Assembly: GCA_026391005.1 (NCBI GenBank)
Contig: JAPLEV010000052.1
Location: 1-64,000, forward strand
DNA: 64,000 bases
From: Flavobacteriia bacterium
Lineage (GTDB): Bacteria > Bacteroidota > Bacteroidia > Flavobacteriales_D > Crocinitomicaceae
Reading direction: 5' to 3'
Shown: piece by piece, positions 1-9,086 of the stretch
How the letters are laid out: every line of letters starts with the position of its first letter
Position numbering within the stretch: position 1 is the first letter of the stretch
Translations under genes and position numbers: made by a program
The notes under the pieces: model-generated
Told to the model about the DNA's origin: nothing
Databases searched by the model: none
The model's input: the letters and a program-made list of their open reading frames with translations, nothing else

Positions 1-195
1 CAGCATTGCTTTTCCCTCCTGCTTGGCTTTTGTTGATTGGCTGTATTCTCGGCCTTTCCAAACATTTGAACTATATCGAATAAAAATCTTGACAGGATAA
101 ACCTTCAAAGCTTTAATCACATCTAAATGAACCATTTCTGTCCCACCTATTGATAATAAAGGCATAAAAAAAAAGATTTCCTTTTGATTAGTCAT
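1..195 (-). CDS. Glycosyltransferase, N-terminal fragment (cut by window edge)
   Basis: Open frame of 65 codons starting with ATG at 193-195 on the minus strand and running off the left edge. The N-terminus contains a hydrophobic first strand and the segment LLSIGGTEMVHLD, which resembles the first beta-strand and GG-containing loop of GT-B fold (GT4-type) glycosyltransferases. The start codon directly abuts the stop codon of the upstream glycosyltransferase (TAA then ATG), so the two are probably co-transcribed and translationally coupled. It likely transfers a sugar to the same surface glycan as its neighbours. It is too short for the ORF track; the catalytic C-terminal half is outside the window, so donor and acceptor cannot be inferred. 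Confidence 0.7.
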   Translation of the reverse strand, partial: MTNQKEIFFFMPLLSIGGTEMVHLDVIKALKVYPVKIFIRYSSNVWKGREYSQSTKAKQEGKAML

Positions 196-1434
196 TTATG
201 GGTTTTGATTTGTAACTTTTGAAAAAAAATCTAAATACTTATTGTAGCAAGTATCCATTTCAAACTGATTCGAAACAATCTTACAGTTCTCTTTTTTTTC
301 TTGTAAAAAGTTGGGGTTAATTAGATACTTTTCAATCGCATCTGAAAATCTCTTCACCTGCTCGTCGAATTCAACGTCCTGAATAGGAACAATTGTCCCC
401 GCAAGCAAACCATTATATTGAATCATATTAGGGATTTCGGCATGTTGAGTTGAGATCACAGGAATGTCAAACATAAGAGACTCAATAATAGTGTTAGGTA
501 AGCTTTCTCCGGGATAGTAAGTGGGAAAAGCTACTAGATCTATGGATGAAAGAAATTCATCAATTGGATCAATTAAACCAAGAAATTGAATTTTTTCGTG
601 CTTCACATACTTTAATTTAAGGTAATCCATATAGTTCGTTTCTGAAAAAGCGAGCATTAAAGTGATGTGTTCATATTTATCTTCCAATCGTAAAAATGCC
701 GCTATTAAAATGTCCCACCCTTTGCTTTCTACTCCTCTGGCAAACATACCGATGTTAAGCTGATCAATTTCACGATTTTTTACGCTTTGTTCTTTTCTTT
801 CGTAACCATAATAGATTTTCTCTAATATTAAATTGCTGATCTCAATATGTTGTAAGATTTCAAGATTTTTGTCGGCGCAATAAATTACGTTTTTTGATTT
901 TGAAAGTGCCTTTTCTGCACGTTCTATAAAATTATTATTTAATATTTCATTCCCTGTGGCCTTGGTTATTTGATCAAGTTCACCATCATCATTAGAATCT
1001 TTATACAGATAATATTCATAAGGTCCGTGCATTGAAATCACATGAGGGATCGTAAGATCTTTCGAGAAAAAATCATCCGTTTCGAAAAGATGACTGTTTA
1101 ATAGATCAGGTTTAAAATTGACAATTTTTTGCTTGGTTTTGTTTTCAATAAATTCTTTCCGCCAGTCTAATTTTCCAACTATCATAGCGGCTCTATTTAT
1201 TTTCCAAAGAAAAAAATCTAAGAATCGATTAGGCAGATAAGGTCCAATCAATTCAACACTAGAAAAAGTATCACCAAATATTATTTTCACGCGATTTAGA
1301 TGCTTTTCTTCAATCGGCAATAAAGAAAATAGCGCAATTTCATGTCCCTTAACTGAAAAGTATTTGGCGAGCCTTAACATGAAGTTTTCAGCACCTGCAT
1401 TATCAAAATTATTAATACCAAATACTATCCTCAT
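196..1434 (-). CDS. Glycosyltransferase, GT4-like
   Basis: 412-residue GT-B type glycosyltransferase, normal length for family 4. The N-terminus (MRIVFGINNFDNAGAENF) has the typical first strand followed by a GAE loop; the C-terminal half carries the nucleotide-sugar binding region with ESLPNTIIESLMFDIPVIST, the usual E-x7-E type signature of GT4 enzymes. No signal peptide, so it is expected to act at the cytoplasmic face on a lipid-linked glycan. It sits 3 bp downstream of a methyltransferase and directly upstream of a second glycosyltransferase, in the same orientation as an ABC exporter ATPase, which places it in a surface-polysaccharide assembly operon. Sugar specificity cannot be read from the sequence. 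Confidence 0.88.
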   Translation of the reverse strand: MRIVFGINNFDNAGAENFMLRLAKYFSVKGHEIALFSLLPIEEKHLNRVKIIFGDTFSSVELIGPYLPNRFLDFFLWKINRAAMIVGKLDWRKEFIENKTKQKIVNFKPDLLNSHLFETDDFFSKDLTIPHVISMHGPYEYYLYKDSNDDGELDQITKATGNEILNNNFIERAEKALSKSKNVIYCADKNLEILQHIEISNLILEKIYYGYERKEQSVKNREIDQLNIGMFARGVESKGWDILIAAFLRLEDKYEHITLMLAFSETNYMDYLKLKYVKHEKIQFLGLIDPIDEFLSSIDLVAFPTYYPGESLPNTIIESLMFDIPVISTQHAEIPNMIQYNGLLAGTIVPIQDVEFDEQVKRFSDAIEKYLINPNFLQEKKENCKIVSNQFEMDTCYNKYLDFFSKVTNQNP

Positions 1435-1437
1435 TTA

Positions 1438-2328
1438 TTAAACTTTCTTGAAAATTGCAACAATTGTATATCCTTTTAATCGCTTTGGAACTATCGCATT
1501 AAAAAGAGCAGGGAATCGAGAAATACTTCGCAGTAAAAATGGTAATTTGCCCAGAACAGTTGCGTAATGAGCTTTAAAATCTTTTAATTGTGAGGGATCT
1601 AATGGTGTAAACAAAACTTTTTCAAGCTTCATAGGATAGTATTTCTGTAATGCTAAAAACACCTTCTTGTTCCATAAACCCATATGATGAGGAGGGAGAT
1701 TAAGAATATTGTAAAGATGACCAAAGGAATCATTATTTGGAACCGAAACAATAAAAGACCCACCTTTTTTTAAAAGTTTTAAGGAATTCTTTATAAAATA
1801 ATCAACATCAGCTAAATGTTCCAGTAATTGAAAAGCGCAAACCACATCAAACAAAGATTCATTTTGATCTGCGTACTCGTGCAAAGGTGATGATAGTACA
1901 TCCAAACCTTTTTCAATACATATATTAATGGCTTCTTGATTTAACTCCAAGCCTTTACAACTTATTCCATTTTTTTTGAAATTCTCTAATGCATAACCAT
2001 TTCCACAACCTAATTCTAGTAAGGAAGAGCCTGGAGCTATCAAATTAGAAACTGCACCAAACTCCCATCGATCTTTTAAATAATAAAAGTCAACATTTTG
2101 TAAATGTTTGTAAATATCCTCTTTCCCTTGAATTGAAAATGGATAATAAAATCGATAATTAGTATCTAAACACCTGACAATAAATATTTCTTCTAGGTCA
2201 TTAAAATAGGAAGATGCATCAAAGTTAAATTGATCTGAATATAAGCTTATAATCTCCTTAGAATCAATGATTTTTTCAACCATTGTATTTGTAGAACCAG
2301 TGATCGGACTTTTTATTTTTTCTTGCAT
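1438..2328 (-). CDS. Class I SAM-dependent methyltransferase
   Basis: 296 residues. The SAM-binding motif I LLELGCGNGYALENF lies near residue 104, followed by an acidic strand end (GLELNQEAI) and the motif AFQLLEHLADVDYF plus LKKGGSFIVSVPNND, all characteristic of the Methyltransf_11/23 group. The first ~100 residues resemble the N-terminal extension common in polysaccharide-locus methyltransferases. Lying between an exporter ATPase with a Wzt-like C-terminal domain and glycosyltransferases, it may modify or cap a sugar of the exported glycan; in O-antigen systems of the Wzm/Wzt type, terminal methylation stops chain growth and is recognised by Wzt. That role is inference from position only. 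Confidence 0.85.
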   Translation of the reverse strand: MQEKIKSPITGSTNTMVEKIIDSKEIISLYSDQFNFDASSYFNDLEEIFIVRCLDTNYRFYYPFSIQGKEDIYKHLQNVDFYYLKDRWEFGAVSNLIAPGSSLLELGCGNGYALENFKKNGISCKGLELNQEAINICIEKGLDVLSSPLHEYADQNESLFDVVCAFQLLEHLADVDYFIKNSLKLLKKGGSFIVSVPNNDSFGHLYNILNLPPHHMGLWNKKVFLALQKYYPMKLEKVLFTPLDPSQLKDFKAHYATVLGKLPFLLRSISRFPALFNAIVPKRLKGYTIVAIFKKV

Positions 2329-2337
2329 CCTTATTCA

Positions 2338-3543
2338 TTAAGATAGTAGAGACCAATGATAGTCATCTATATATCGAGCATGGTTTGGAATCCAATAGTA
2401 ATCACGTATTTCGTTAAGGATTATCACTTCAAATGGACAAATATTTTCCAATGTTTCAAAGTGATTTTTGGATGATAATTCAGCAAAATAAACGGTAAGA
2501 CTATATTTTCCGGGATAAAGCCTCAGTTTTGGGAAGGTACATTTTAATTTAAACACACCTATTTCATTACAAAAAGGGACTTCGCTATCGATATTTAAAA
2601 CATGAGTAATGGGTGTTCCTTCATTATCAACAATTTGAAAAGAAACCGCAGCGCCTTTTAAAAGTCGATTTGTTTCAATATCAAAAGCAATTGTAAGCGG
2701 TTTGTTAACCTGTTGAATATTTTCAGATTCGCTCGATTGAATTTCCACTCTTTTGATGTAAGGATGGTCAGGTGTTTTGGAATTGACATATACATCATTA
2801 CTATTACAGAGATATTTTTGTATGGCTGCATTTGTATCACCATAATATTCGACCATTCCATTCTCCAATAAAATACATTTATTAGTCAAGGCCGAAACGG
2901 CTTGCATATTGTGACTAACAAATAAAACGGTTCTCCCAGAATTAGCCACCTCACTCATTTTCCCTAAACATTTTTTTTGAAATTCTGAATCACCTACAGC
3001 TAATACCTCATCAATAATTAAAATTTCTGGTTCCAAATGTGCAGCAACAGCAAAAGCTAATCGCACGTACATTCCTGAAGAATAATGTTTCACTGGAGTA
3101 TCTAAGAATTTCTCCACCCCTGAAAAAGCAACAATTTCATCAAATTTAGTAACGATTTCAGCTCGTCTCATACCTAGTATCGTACCATTTAAAAATATAT
3201 TTTCTCTCCCAGTTAATTCAGGATGAAAACCAGTACCCACCTCTAATAACGATGCGACTCTACCATTGAGTTCTATTTTTCCTGAAGATGGCTTTGTGAT
3301 TTGCGAAAGGATTTTTAGTAAAGTACTCTTTCCAGCACCATTTTTACCAATTATACCTATAATTTCACCTTTATTAACATTAAAACTAATTTCTTTTAAA
3401 GCCCAAAAGGTATTTAAAACATTTGTTTTTTTATGGAGAGAAGAAATATGATGTCTAAACGTGTTATCTTTAGTGGTGCCTAAAGTGTAGGACTTAGAAA
3501 TATTTTCAACTTTAATTGCAGTTTCCATTTTAATATTATCCAA
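2338..3543 (-). CDS. Polysaccharide ABC exporter ATP-binding protein (Wzt/TagH-like)
   Basis: 401 residues, two parts. Residues ~10-245 form an ABC ATPase: Walker A GKNGAGKST (66-74), signature YSSGM within KHYSSGMYVRLAF, and Walker B ILIIDEVLAVGD followed by the switch histidine SHNMQ. This arrangement, with TFWALKEISF just before Walker A, is that of the polysaccharide/teichoic-acid exporter family. Residues ~255-401 form a beta-rich C-terminal domain like Wzt_C, which in characterised systems binds the terminal sugar cap of the exported chain. A METAI start (5 codons downstream) is also possible. The expected partner permease is not adjacent but about 3.9 kb upstream (7403-8233), separated by an oppositely oriented gene. 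Confidence 0.9.
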   Translation of the reverse strand: MDNIKMETAIKVENISKSYTLGTTKDNTFRHHISSLHKKTNVLNTFWALKEISFNVNKGEIIGIIGKNGAGKSTLLKILSQITKPSSGKIELNGRVASLLEVGTGFHPELTGRENIFLNGTILGMRRAEIVTKFDEIVAFSGVEKFLDTPVKHYSSGMYVRLAFAVAAHLEPEILIIDEVLAVGDSEFQKKCLGKMSEVANSGRTVLFVSHNMQAVSALTNKCILLENGMVEYYGDTNAAIQKYLCNSNDVYVNSKTPDHPYIKRVEIQSSESENIQQVNKPLTIAFDIETNRLLKGAAVSFQIVDNEGTPITHVLNIDSEVPFCNEIGVFKLKCTFPKLRLYPGKYSLTVYFAELSSKNHFETLENICPFEVIILNEIRDYYWIPNHARYIDDYHWSLLS

Positions 3544-3635
3544 AAAGTCTAATTTTACTTAAATTAATTAAGGAAACAGTTTAAACAAAATTAAAAAAAT
3601 ATTTTTATCTTGGCAAAAAAACATTTTCTAAAGAA

Positions 3636-6600
3636 ATGAAAAAGATTTTAATACTTTTTATACTGGTAATTTCACTCAGTGAGTGTACTGTTTTAAACGC
3701 TCAAAACTCACCTTCGAGTATTCCGGGTCTATTTATTTGGCTAGCTGCAGACAATGGCGTACAGACCTCGGGTAATGACGTTACATCATGGAATAATCTG
3801 ACTGGTTCAGGTAATAATTTCTCATCAGTAAATGCCTCGTTAAGACCCAAATTTTTTCCATCTTCGAATTTAAATGGTTTACCTTATGTCAATTTTGACG
3901 GCACTGATAATTTACAAACAGCCAATAATTTAACCCTTGGTAATGCAACTATTTTTATTGTTGCTAAGCAGAATAATAGCGAATCGGATTATGCACGTAT
4001 CATGGACCATGGATATAACACCGGATTTTGGATAGGTCGATTAGGAAACGCTGCTGGAGGTGGCTTCATAGAAACAGCAGCACCTTTTGGGAATTTTCAA
4101 TCCATTGCTAATACCCAACCTTTTATATTATCCTATACGAGAAATAATGGCACCACCAATTATCATTTAAATAAAGTACCATTTACTACTCCTTCACGAA
4201 CAACTGGTCCACAACAAACAAGCACAAACAAAATATTTCTAGGATCAACTATTACTGGAGACAACTTTGGAAAAAAAGATATTTTTGAAGTAATCATTTA
4301 TAATTTGGCTTTATCAAATCAAGACAGAATAGCCATTGAAACCTACCTATTGAATAAATATTCAAGTAATATTAACTTGGGACAAGATATAAATGCTAGT
4401 AATTTTTGTCCTGTTACATTAACAGCCCCGCCAGGATTTACAAATTTACTTTGGTCGAACGGTTCGACAGCAAGTTCAATATCAGTGAATCAAACTGGGG
4501 CATATTGGTTGCAAGGGAAAAATATATTTGGAGTTACATCTCGAGATACGGTATTGCTTAATTATCCTATTATTAACACACCTATTAGTTCTACTATTTG
4601 TTTAAATAATGCTGTTCAATGGAGCGCTAATTTAGGTCCTGGCTTTACTTATTTATGGAGTACTGGAGCAACAACATCAAGCTTAAACATCAATTCTGCA
4701 GGGCCATACTCGTTGCAGGTTACAGACGGACTGGGCTGCACTGCGAACAGTGGGACGATCAATTTTACAATTGATAGTTATTCTCAAACAATCAATTTAG
4801 GCAATGATACAAGCTTGTGTATCGGAAATTTAATCGCTTTACAAGCAGGCGCTCCATCGACAGTTTCTTATCTCTGGCCAGATGGATCAAGTGCCTTAAA
4901 TTATCCAGTGAATACAACTGGTAATTATTTTGTAGAAACAGTGAATACAAATGGTTGTATTGGCCAAGACACGATATATATTACGATTGTCGGGCAAGCA
5001 CCCATTGCCAACTTTTCACTTCAGAATCAATGCTTTGGCTTATCCAATACTTTTGGCGACTTAAGTATAGGACTTCCCAACGACCCCGTGAACACATGGC
5101 AGTGGAATTTTGGAGATGGTGCAACAGCTACTAATCAAAACCCAAATCATACCTACCTTTCGCCAGGAACCTATTTAGTGCAATTGTATGCGGAATCTAC
5201 CGGAGGCTGTGGTGCTTTTCATACAGCGTCACTTGATGTCCATCAGTTACCTATTGCATCTTTCATACATTCAGGAAATTGTGAAGGACAAATGGTTAGT
5301 TTCACGAATACCAGCAGTGCTGTAAGTGCTCCGATATCAAGTTACTTATGGGATTTTGACCAACAAGGCACTATTTCATCGACACTTGCTAATCCTTCTT
5401 GTTTATTTATGAATGCCGGAAACTTTGACATTTCGTTGCAAGTAAGCGATACTAATGGATGTATAAACAGTGTAATCGATTCAATAGACATCGCGATAAG
5501 TCCCAACGCATCTTTTGTGGTTAATAATGCCTGCGAGGTTTCAGATGTGGTAATCCAAAACAACAGTACAATTGCCAATCCATTTAGCATAGTAAATCAT
5601 TACTGGGCTTATGGTGATGGTACTTTTGCAAATAATCCAATTATAGACAAACAATATTCTACCTATGGAAACTATACCATTCTATTAGTTGAAACTGGAA
5701 GTAATGGCTGCAGTGATAGCATACAACAAAATGTAACCATTCATCCGAATCCTGATCTTGATTGGCAAATAGGTCCCGCTTGTCAATTTTCCTTCACGGA
5801 ATTCACAAATAATTCCACTGTACCAATTGGTTCTATTGCCAATACAGATTGGTTGGTAAATTTACAATTCCCATTAACTGGCATAAGTGGTAGCTACTCG
5901 TTTCTCACTACTGGTATTCAGTATTTGAATCTCTCCTCAACAAGTGATCAAGGATGTATGCGCGATACTTTAATTTTAGTAAATGTTGCTGGTCCATTGC
6001 AAGCCAACTTCGCGATCGAACCTAATCAACTAGTCGCAGGAATAAACAGCTCTTTTATTAATACCAGTTTGGGCGGTGATAGTTTTTTGTGGAATTTTGG
6101 AGATGGGGATTCATCTACAGAAGAAAATGTATTCCATAATTACTCCAGTAACGAAATTGGAAATACACTCACTGTGAGTCTACAAGTATCCAACAACATT
6201 GGCTGCATGGATACATTGGTTCAGAATTATACCTTAGGCGCTCCACATTTTGACTTGGCCTTAAACAATCTATTTTGTCAAGACATCGAATCCTACTGGA
6301 CGATTGGATGTGAATTGAAAAATCAAGGCAGTATCGCGATCACGCAAGCAAATTTAGTAGCTTCCCTGTTAAATGGACTTCCAATAATGGAAAACTGGCA
6401 AGGATCATTGGCACCGGGTGAGAGCACTATTTATATCTTTCAAAGTCACCCAGCGGCTTATATTGCAACTCAAGATAATTATATTTCATATGTCTGTGTG
6501 GAGGGAGAAGGATTTAATGCTTTGAACCTACTCGATGAAGAATTAGCAAATAATACAAGCTGTAGGAATGTTGAAAATGATGGTGTTATTTTATTGCCTC

Positions 6601-6842
6601 TTTACCCAAATCCAGGAAATGCCTTTTTGGAAGTAAAAGTATTTGTTCCTCAAGGACAGGAATTTGAGTTGGGTTTATACGATATTCAAGGTCGAATAAT
6701 CTACAAATACTCAGAAAATGAGGTGATTACTGATGCTGTGAAGCTCATAAACATTCCTACACAAGAGCTATCTTCAGGCAGCTATCTCCTTCGATTAAGT
6801 GATGAGACAGGAACTCAAATCAGGAAGTGGGTAAAAGAGTGA
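3636..6842 (+). CDS. Large secreted PKD-domain protein with T9SS C-terminal sorting domain
   Basis: 1068 residues. A signal peptide (1-22, hydrophobic core then VLNAQ) is followed by a LamG/concanavalin-like domain (~25-245; PGLFIWLAADNGV opening), three short Ig-like units with the pattern LWSNGS...GAYWLQ (~270, ~338, ~411), then PKD-type repeats with WNFGDG, WDFDQQG, WAYGDG and WNFGDGDSS cores (~488, ~568, ~654, ~817), a CARDB-like segment (~880-960) and a C-terminal type A sorting domain starting LYPNPGNAF (~989) and ending IRKWVKE. Such proteins are exported by Sec, then by T9SS, and are attached to or released from the cell surface; they serve in adhesion or gliding. The gene lies on the plus strand between the two halves of an ABC glycan exporter. 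Substrate or partner unknown. Confidence 0.9.
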   Translation: MKKILILFILVISLSECTVLNAQNSPSSIPGLFIWLAADNGVQTSGNDVTSWNNLTGSGNNFSSVNASLRPKFFPSSNLNGLPYVNFDGTDNLQTANNLTLGNATIFIVAKQNNSESDYARIMDHGYNTGFWIGRLGNAAGGGFIETAAPFGNFQSIANTQPFILSYTRNNGTTNYHLNKVPFTTPSRTTGPQQTSTNKIFLGSTITGDNFGKKDIFEVIIYNLALSNQDRIAIETYLLNKYSSNINLGQDINASNFCPVTLTAPPGFTNLLWSNGSTASSISVNQTGAYWLQGKNIFGVTSRDTVLLNYPIINTPISSTICLNNAVQWSANLGPGFTYLWSTGATTSSLNINSAGPYSLQVTDGLGCTANSGTINFTIDSYSQTINLGNDTSLCIGNLIALQAGAPSTVSYLWPDGSSALNYPVNTTGNYFVETVNTNGCIGQDTIYITIVGQAPIANFSLQNQCFGLSNTFGDLSIGLPNDPVNTWQWNFGDGATATNQNPNHTYLSPGTYLVQLYAESTGGCGAFHTASLDVHQLPIASFIHSGNCEGQMVSFTNTSSAVSAPISSYLWDFDQQGTISSTLANPSCLFMNAGNFDISLQVSDTNGCINSVIDSIDIAISPNASFVVNNACEVSDVVIQNNSTIANPFSIVNHYWAYGDGTFANNPIIDKQYSTYGNYTILLVETGSNGCSDSIQQNVTIHPNPDLDWQIGPACQFSFTEFTNNSTVPIGSIANTDWLVNLQFPLTGISGSYSFLTTGIQYLNLSSTSDQGCMRDTLILVNVAGPLQANFAIEPNQLVAGINSSFINTSLGGDSFLWNFGDGDSSTEENVFHNYSSNEIGNTLTVSLQVSNNIGCMDTLVQNYTLGAPHFDLALNNLFCQDIESYWTIGCELKNQGSIAITQANLVASLLNGLPIMENWQGSLAPGESTIYIFQSHPAAYIATQDNYISYVCVEGEGFNALNLLDEELANNTSCRNVENDGVILLPLYPNPGNAFLEVKVFVPQGQEFELGLYDIQGRIIYKYSENEVITDAVKLINIPTQELSSGSYLLRLSDETGTQIRKWVKE

Positions 6843-7402
6843 TTGTTCTACTTTTTTTTGAGGAGACTGAGGCTCTCGAAGGCCCGCAAAAAAAGTAAAG
6901 AAAGCCCTCCCATTTCGGCAGGCTCAATGCAGCGCCTTCATCCCCCTCCAAAGGGGTAAATATTATTCTTTTTGTAAATAATAACATTCTAGTTTAGACC
7001 TTGCAGTTGAAAGCTTTCCTCCCCCTTCATCCCCCTCCGGAGGGGGAATTATTATTTGTGTGAAATAATTAAGACCAATCGATAATATTTTTTTTCGTCG
7101 CCTATTATTCTGAAAAAATGTATCGAATTGAAATATGGGTACCATAAAGCAGCTCGCAGAGATCGCTGCTATGGTCATTTTTCAAGAGTGGAGTGCATTG
7201 AAGAATAATCAGTGACTTGATTTTTTGCTACTTTTTTATCAAGTAAAAAGTAGATAGAGTTTTATAATAAAAGTGGCATGCGTGCATGCTCTCCAATCCT
7301 AAGACTTGATCCTTTCGATTCGCTGTGTCTCTCGACTACGCTCGATTCACTCAGCGGGCATCGTGTCCGCCAGGCAGGATCGAGATGCCCTTCTCAGAAG
7401 AC
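6843..7402. repeat. 560-bp non-coding stretch with palindromic and dispersed repeat units
   Basis: No credible gene. It contains two near-identical 33-bp units (6935-6967 and 7024-7056, about 89 bp apart) of the form CCTTCATCCCCCTCC followed by a purine arm and TATTATT; the second holds the perfect 16-bp palindrome CCCCCTCCGGAGGGGG. Further inverted repeats are TACTTTTTTT/AAAAAAAGTA near 6848-6897, ACCATA-AA-GCAGC/GCTGCTATGGT (7141-7175), CTACTTTTT/AAAAAGTAG (7228-7253), GCATGCGTGCATGC (7276-7289) and GGGCATC/GATGCCC (7356-7390). Local GC is visibly higher than in neighbours. Similar palindromic units are known as dispersed intergenic elements in many Bacteroidota genomes. It may include the 3' ends of both flanking convergent transcripts. 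Confidence 0.65.
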
Positions 7403-8233
7403 TCACACATAATCCGCCATATCACCTTCTACCTTTTTAAAGTAAAAAAGACCGGAAATAAATAGAAATAGGATCATCACGAAGGACACATACATTAAAT
7501 AACCAGGAGCTTCGCCACCAAAAATAGACCAACGAAATCCTTGAACAACTCCAGCAATAGGATTTAAGTAATATATTGTTGCTGCCCATTTGGGTAAGTG
7601 TTGCATAGCAAAGTCTGCGGGATATGCGATTGGTGTGATATACAAACCAATTTGAACCATAAAGGGAACGACATGTTGAAAATCCCTAAAACGAACAGTT
7701 AAAGCACTCAACCATATCCCAACGGCTAAAGCGGCTAGCATTCCAAAAAAAAGAAAAACGGGTGCAAGCCAAACATTAGAACTCGGTATGATTCCATAGT
7801 AAAACAATAAAATTATCATTAGAACAAGTGAAATACTTAAATCAATTAAACCAACCGCAGCTTTAGATAAAGGAATTATTAAACGAGGAAAGTAGATTTT
7901 TTTAATCATCCCTTGACTTGCGATAATGGAAGAACCTGCATTGGTCATCACAAAGGAAAAATAACTCCAAATTGTCAAGCCAGTCATTGCAAATAGTAAA
8001 TATGGCACCCCCGTATTAACCCCAATGAAGTTCCCAAAAACAAGCGCTAAAATAAATAAGGTAACCACCGGCTGAAGTAGTGCCCATAAAAATCCAATTA
8101 TCGTCTGAGCATATCGGACCTTGAAATCGCGCCATGTTAGGGTAATAAAGAGATCTTTATACCGATACAACTCTTTAAAGTCCGGAATTATACTCGAACG
8201 AGAAGCGTCAATTATTTTATGATGATTTGGCAT
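7403..8233 (-). CDS. Polysaccharide ABC exporter permease (ABC-2 type, Wzm/TagG-like)
   Basis: 276-residue membrane protein with about six hydrophobic segments. The N-terminal cytoplasmic part ELYRYKDLFITLTWRDFKVRYAQTIIGFLWALLQP is a hallmark of the Wzm/TagG/KpsM permease group (ABC2_membrane), and the segment YLNPIAGVVQGFRWSIFGG near the C-terminus is also typical. It should form a dimeric channel that pairs with the ATPase at 2338-3543 to flip an undecaprenyl-linked glycan across the inner membrane. On the minus strand it precedes that ATPase, but a 3.2-kb plus-strand gene and a repeat region intervene, so the pair cannot be a simple two-gene operon here. Confidence 0.9.
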   Translation of the reverse strand: MPNHHKIIDASRSSIIPDFKELYRYKDLFITLTWRDFKVRYAQTIIGFLWALLQPVVTLFILALVFGNFIGVNTGVPYLLFAMTGLTIWSYFSFVMTNAGSSIIASQGMIKKIYFPRLIIPLSKAAVGLIDLSISLVLMIILLFYYGIIPSSNVWLAPVFLFFGMLAALAVGIWLSALTVRFRDFQHVVPFMVQIGLYITPIAYPADFAMQHLPKWAATIYYLNPIAGVVQGFRWSIFGGEAPGYLMYVSFVMILFLFISGLFYFKKVEGDMADYV

Positions 8234-8403
8234 TTAACTATCTTATTTACACTCCAAAGTTAAGCTAATTTTCAGAAACGCACACGGGGTTGATCTTCAT
8301 TCCAATCGAATTGATTACCTGGCTGCAATAACTTAAAAAAAAAAAAAAACTCATCTAGTAAAATTAATATTGTCCACTAATTAAGTCATTATTATAAAAT
8401 TTG

Positions 8404-8431
8404 TTGGTGTTGGCATTATTTTAGATATTTG
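8404..8431 (+). promoter_or_regulatory. Putative promoter of the lolA-like gene
   Basis: TTG at 8404-8406, 17 nt, then GATATTTG at 8424-8431, one mismatch from the Bacteroidota -7 box TAnnTTTG. The box ends only 1 nt before the first in-frame ATG (8433), which favours the second ATG at 8445 or a leaderless transcript. Confidence 0.4.
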
Positions 8432-8432
8432 C

Positions 8433-9086
8433 ATGAAAAAAGCTATGAAACCTATTGTCATATTCCTACTCTTTATTTTATTAAGTCCAAATATTACTTT
8501 TTCGCAAGATAAAAAAGCACAAGATTTATTAGATAAGGTTTCAAAAAAAATGAAAGATCTTAAGTCTTTTTACCTTGAATTTAACGCTGTTATAAAAAAT
8601 ACTACAAACGGAAAATCTGAAAATCTTAAAGGTACAGGTTGGGTAAAAGGCAATAAATATAATGCAAACTTCGCGGGCAATACTATTATTTCAAATGGTT
8701 TTAAGACCTGGACTATCATAAAAGAGGATAAAACTGTATACGAATCAGACGCTAGTGATGAAAATGAAGCTATAAACCCTAAGAAAATAATGACAATATG
8801 GGAAACTGGCTTTCTAAATAAATATGTAAAAGAGGAGCAGTTAAATGATCAAACTGTTCATGTAATTAATTTAACCCCTAAGAATCCCAAAAAATCCGAT
8901 TTTAAAGACATTATCATTTACATTTCAAAAGCAAATAATGAAATGACAAAAGCTGTGATAAACTCGAAAGACGCCTCTACAATGATTTATTCAGTTACAA
9001 AATTTGAAAAGAATCCTAATATTAAAGATACTAAGTTTGTATTTGATAAAAAGAATTATCCGGGATACCATATAGAAAAAGATTAA
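8433..9086 (+). CDS. lolA: LolA-like outer-membrane lipoprotein carrier protein
   Basis: 217 residues with a signal peptide ending near TFSQ, then a DKKAQDLLDKVSKKMKDLKSFYLEF opening that matches the LolA-like periplasmic family common in Bacteroidota; alternating beta-strands follow (GTGWVKGNKYNANF, NGFKTWTIIKEDKTVY). LolA collects lipoproteins released by LolCDE and carries them through the periplasm to the outer membrane. The start is ambiguous: ATG 8433 (MKKAMKPIV) or ATG 8445 (MKPIVIFLL), the latter giving a more regular signal peptide. The gene is convergent with smpB and overlaps it by 4 bp. The family call is good; client range is inferred from the family. Confidence 0.8.
   Translation: MKKAMKPIVIFLLFILLSPNITFSQDKKAQDLLDKVSKKMKDLKSFYLEFNAVIKNTTNGKSENLKGTGWVKGNKYNANFAGNTIISNGFKTWTIIKEDKTVYESDASDENEAINPKKIMTIWETGFLNKYVKEEQLNDQTVHVINLTPKNPKKSDFKDIIIYISKANNEMTKAVINSKDASTMIYSVTKFEKNPNIKDTKFVFDKKNYPGYHIEKD

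Noticed and set aside
6963-7178. 71-codon minus-strand ORF in the repeat block
   Set aside because: Its middle (PPPEGDEGGGK) is the translation of the CCCCCTCC/GGAGGGGG palindrome; composition and position indicate a chance frame over repeats.
7135-7215. 26-codon plus-strand frame MGTIKQLAEIAAMVIFQEWSALKNNQ
   Set aside because: Looks protein-like but lies on a hairpin within the repeat block, has no promoter or ribosome site and no recognised relative; not enough to call a gene or a remnant.
8335-8349. Run of 15 A residues upstream of the lolA-like gene
   Set aside because: No preceding GC-rich stem, so not a convincing terminator; long A runs are expected in this AT-rich genome and prone to sequencing error.
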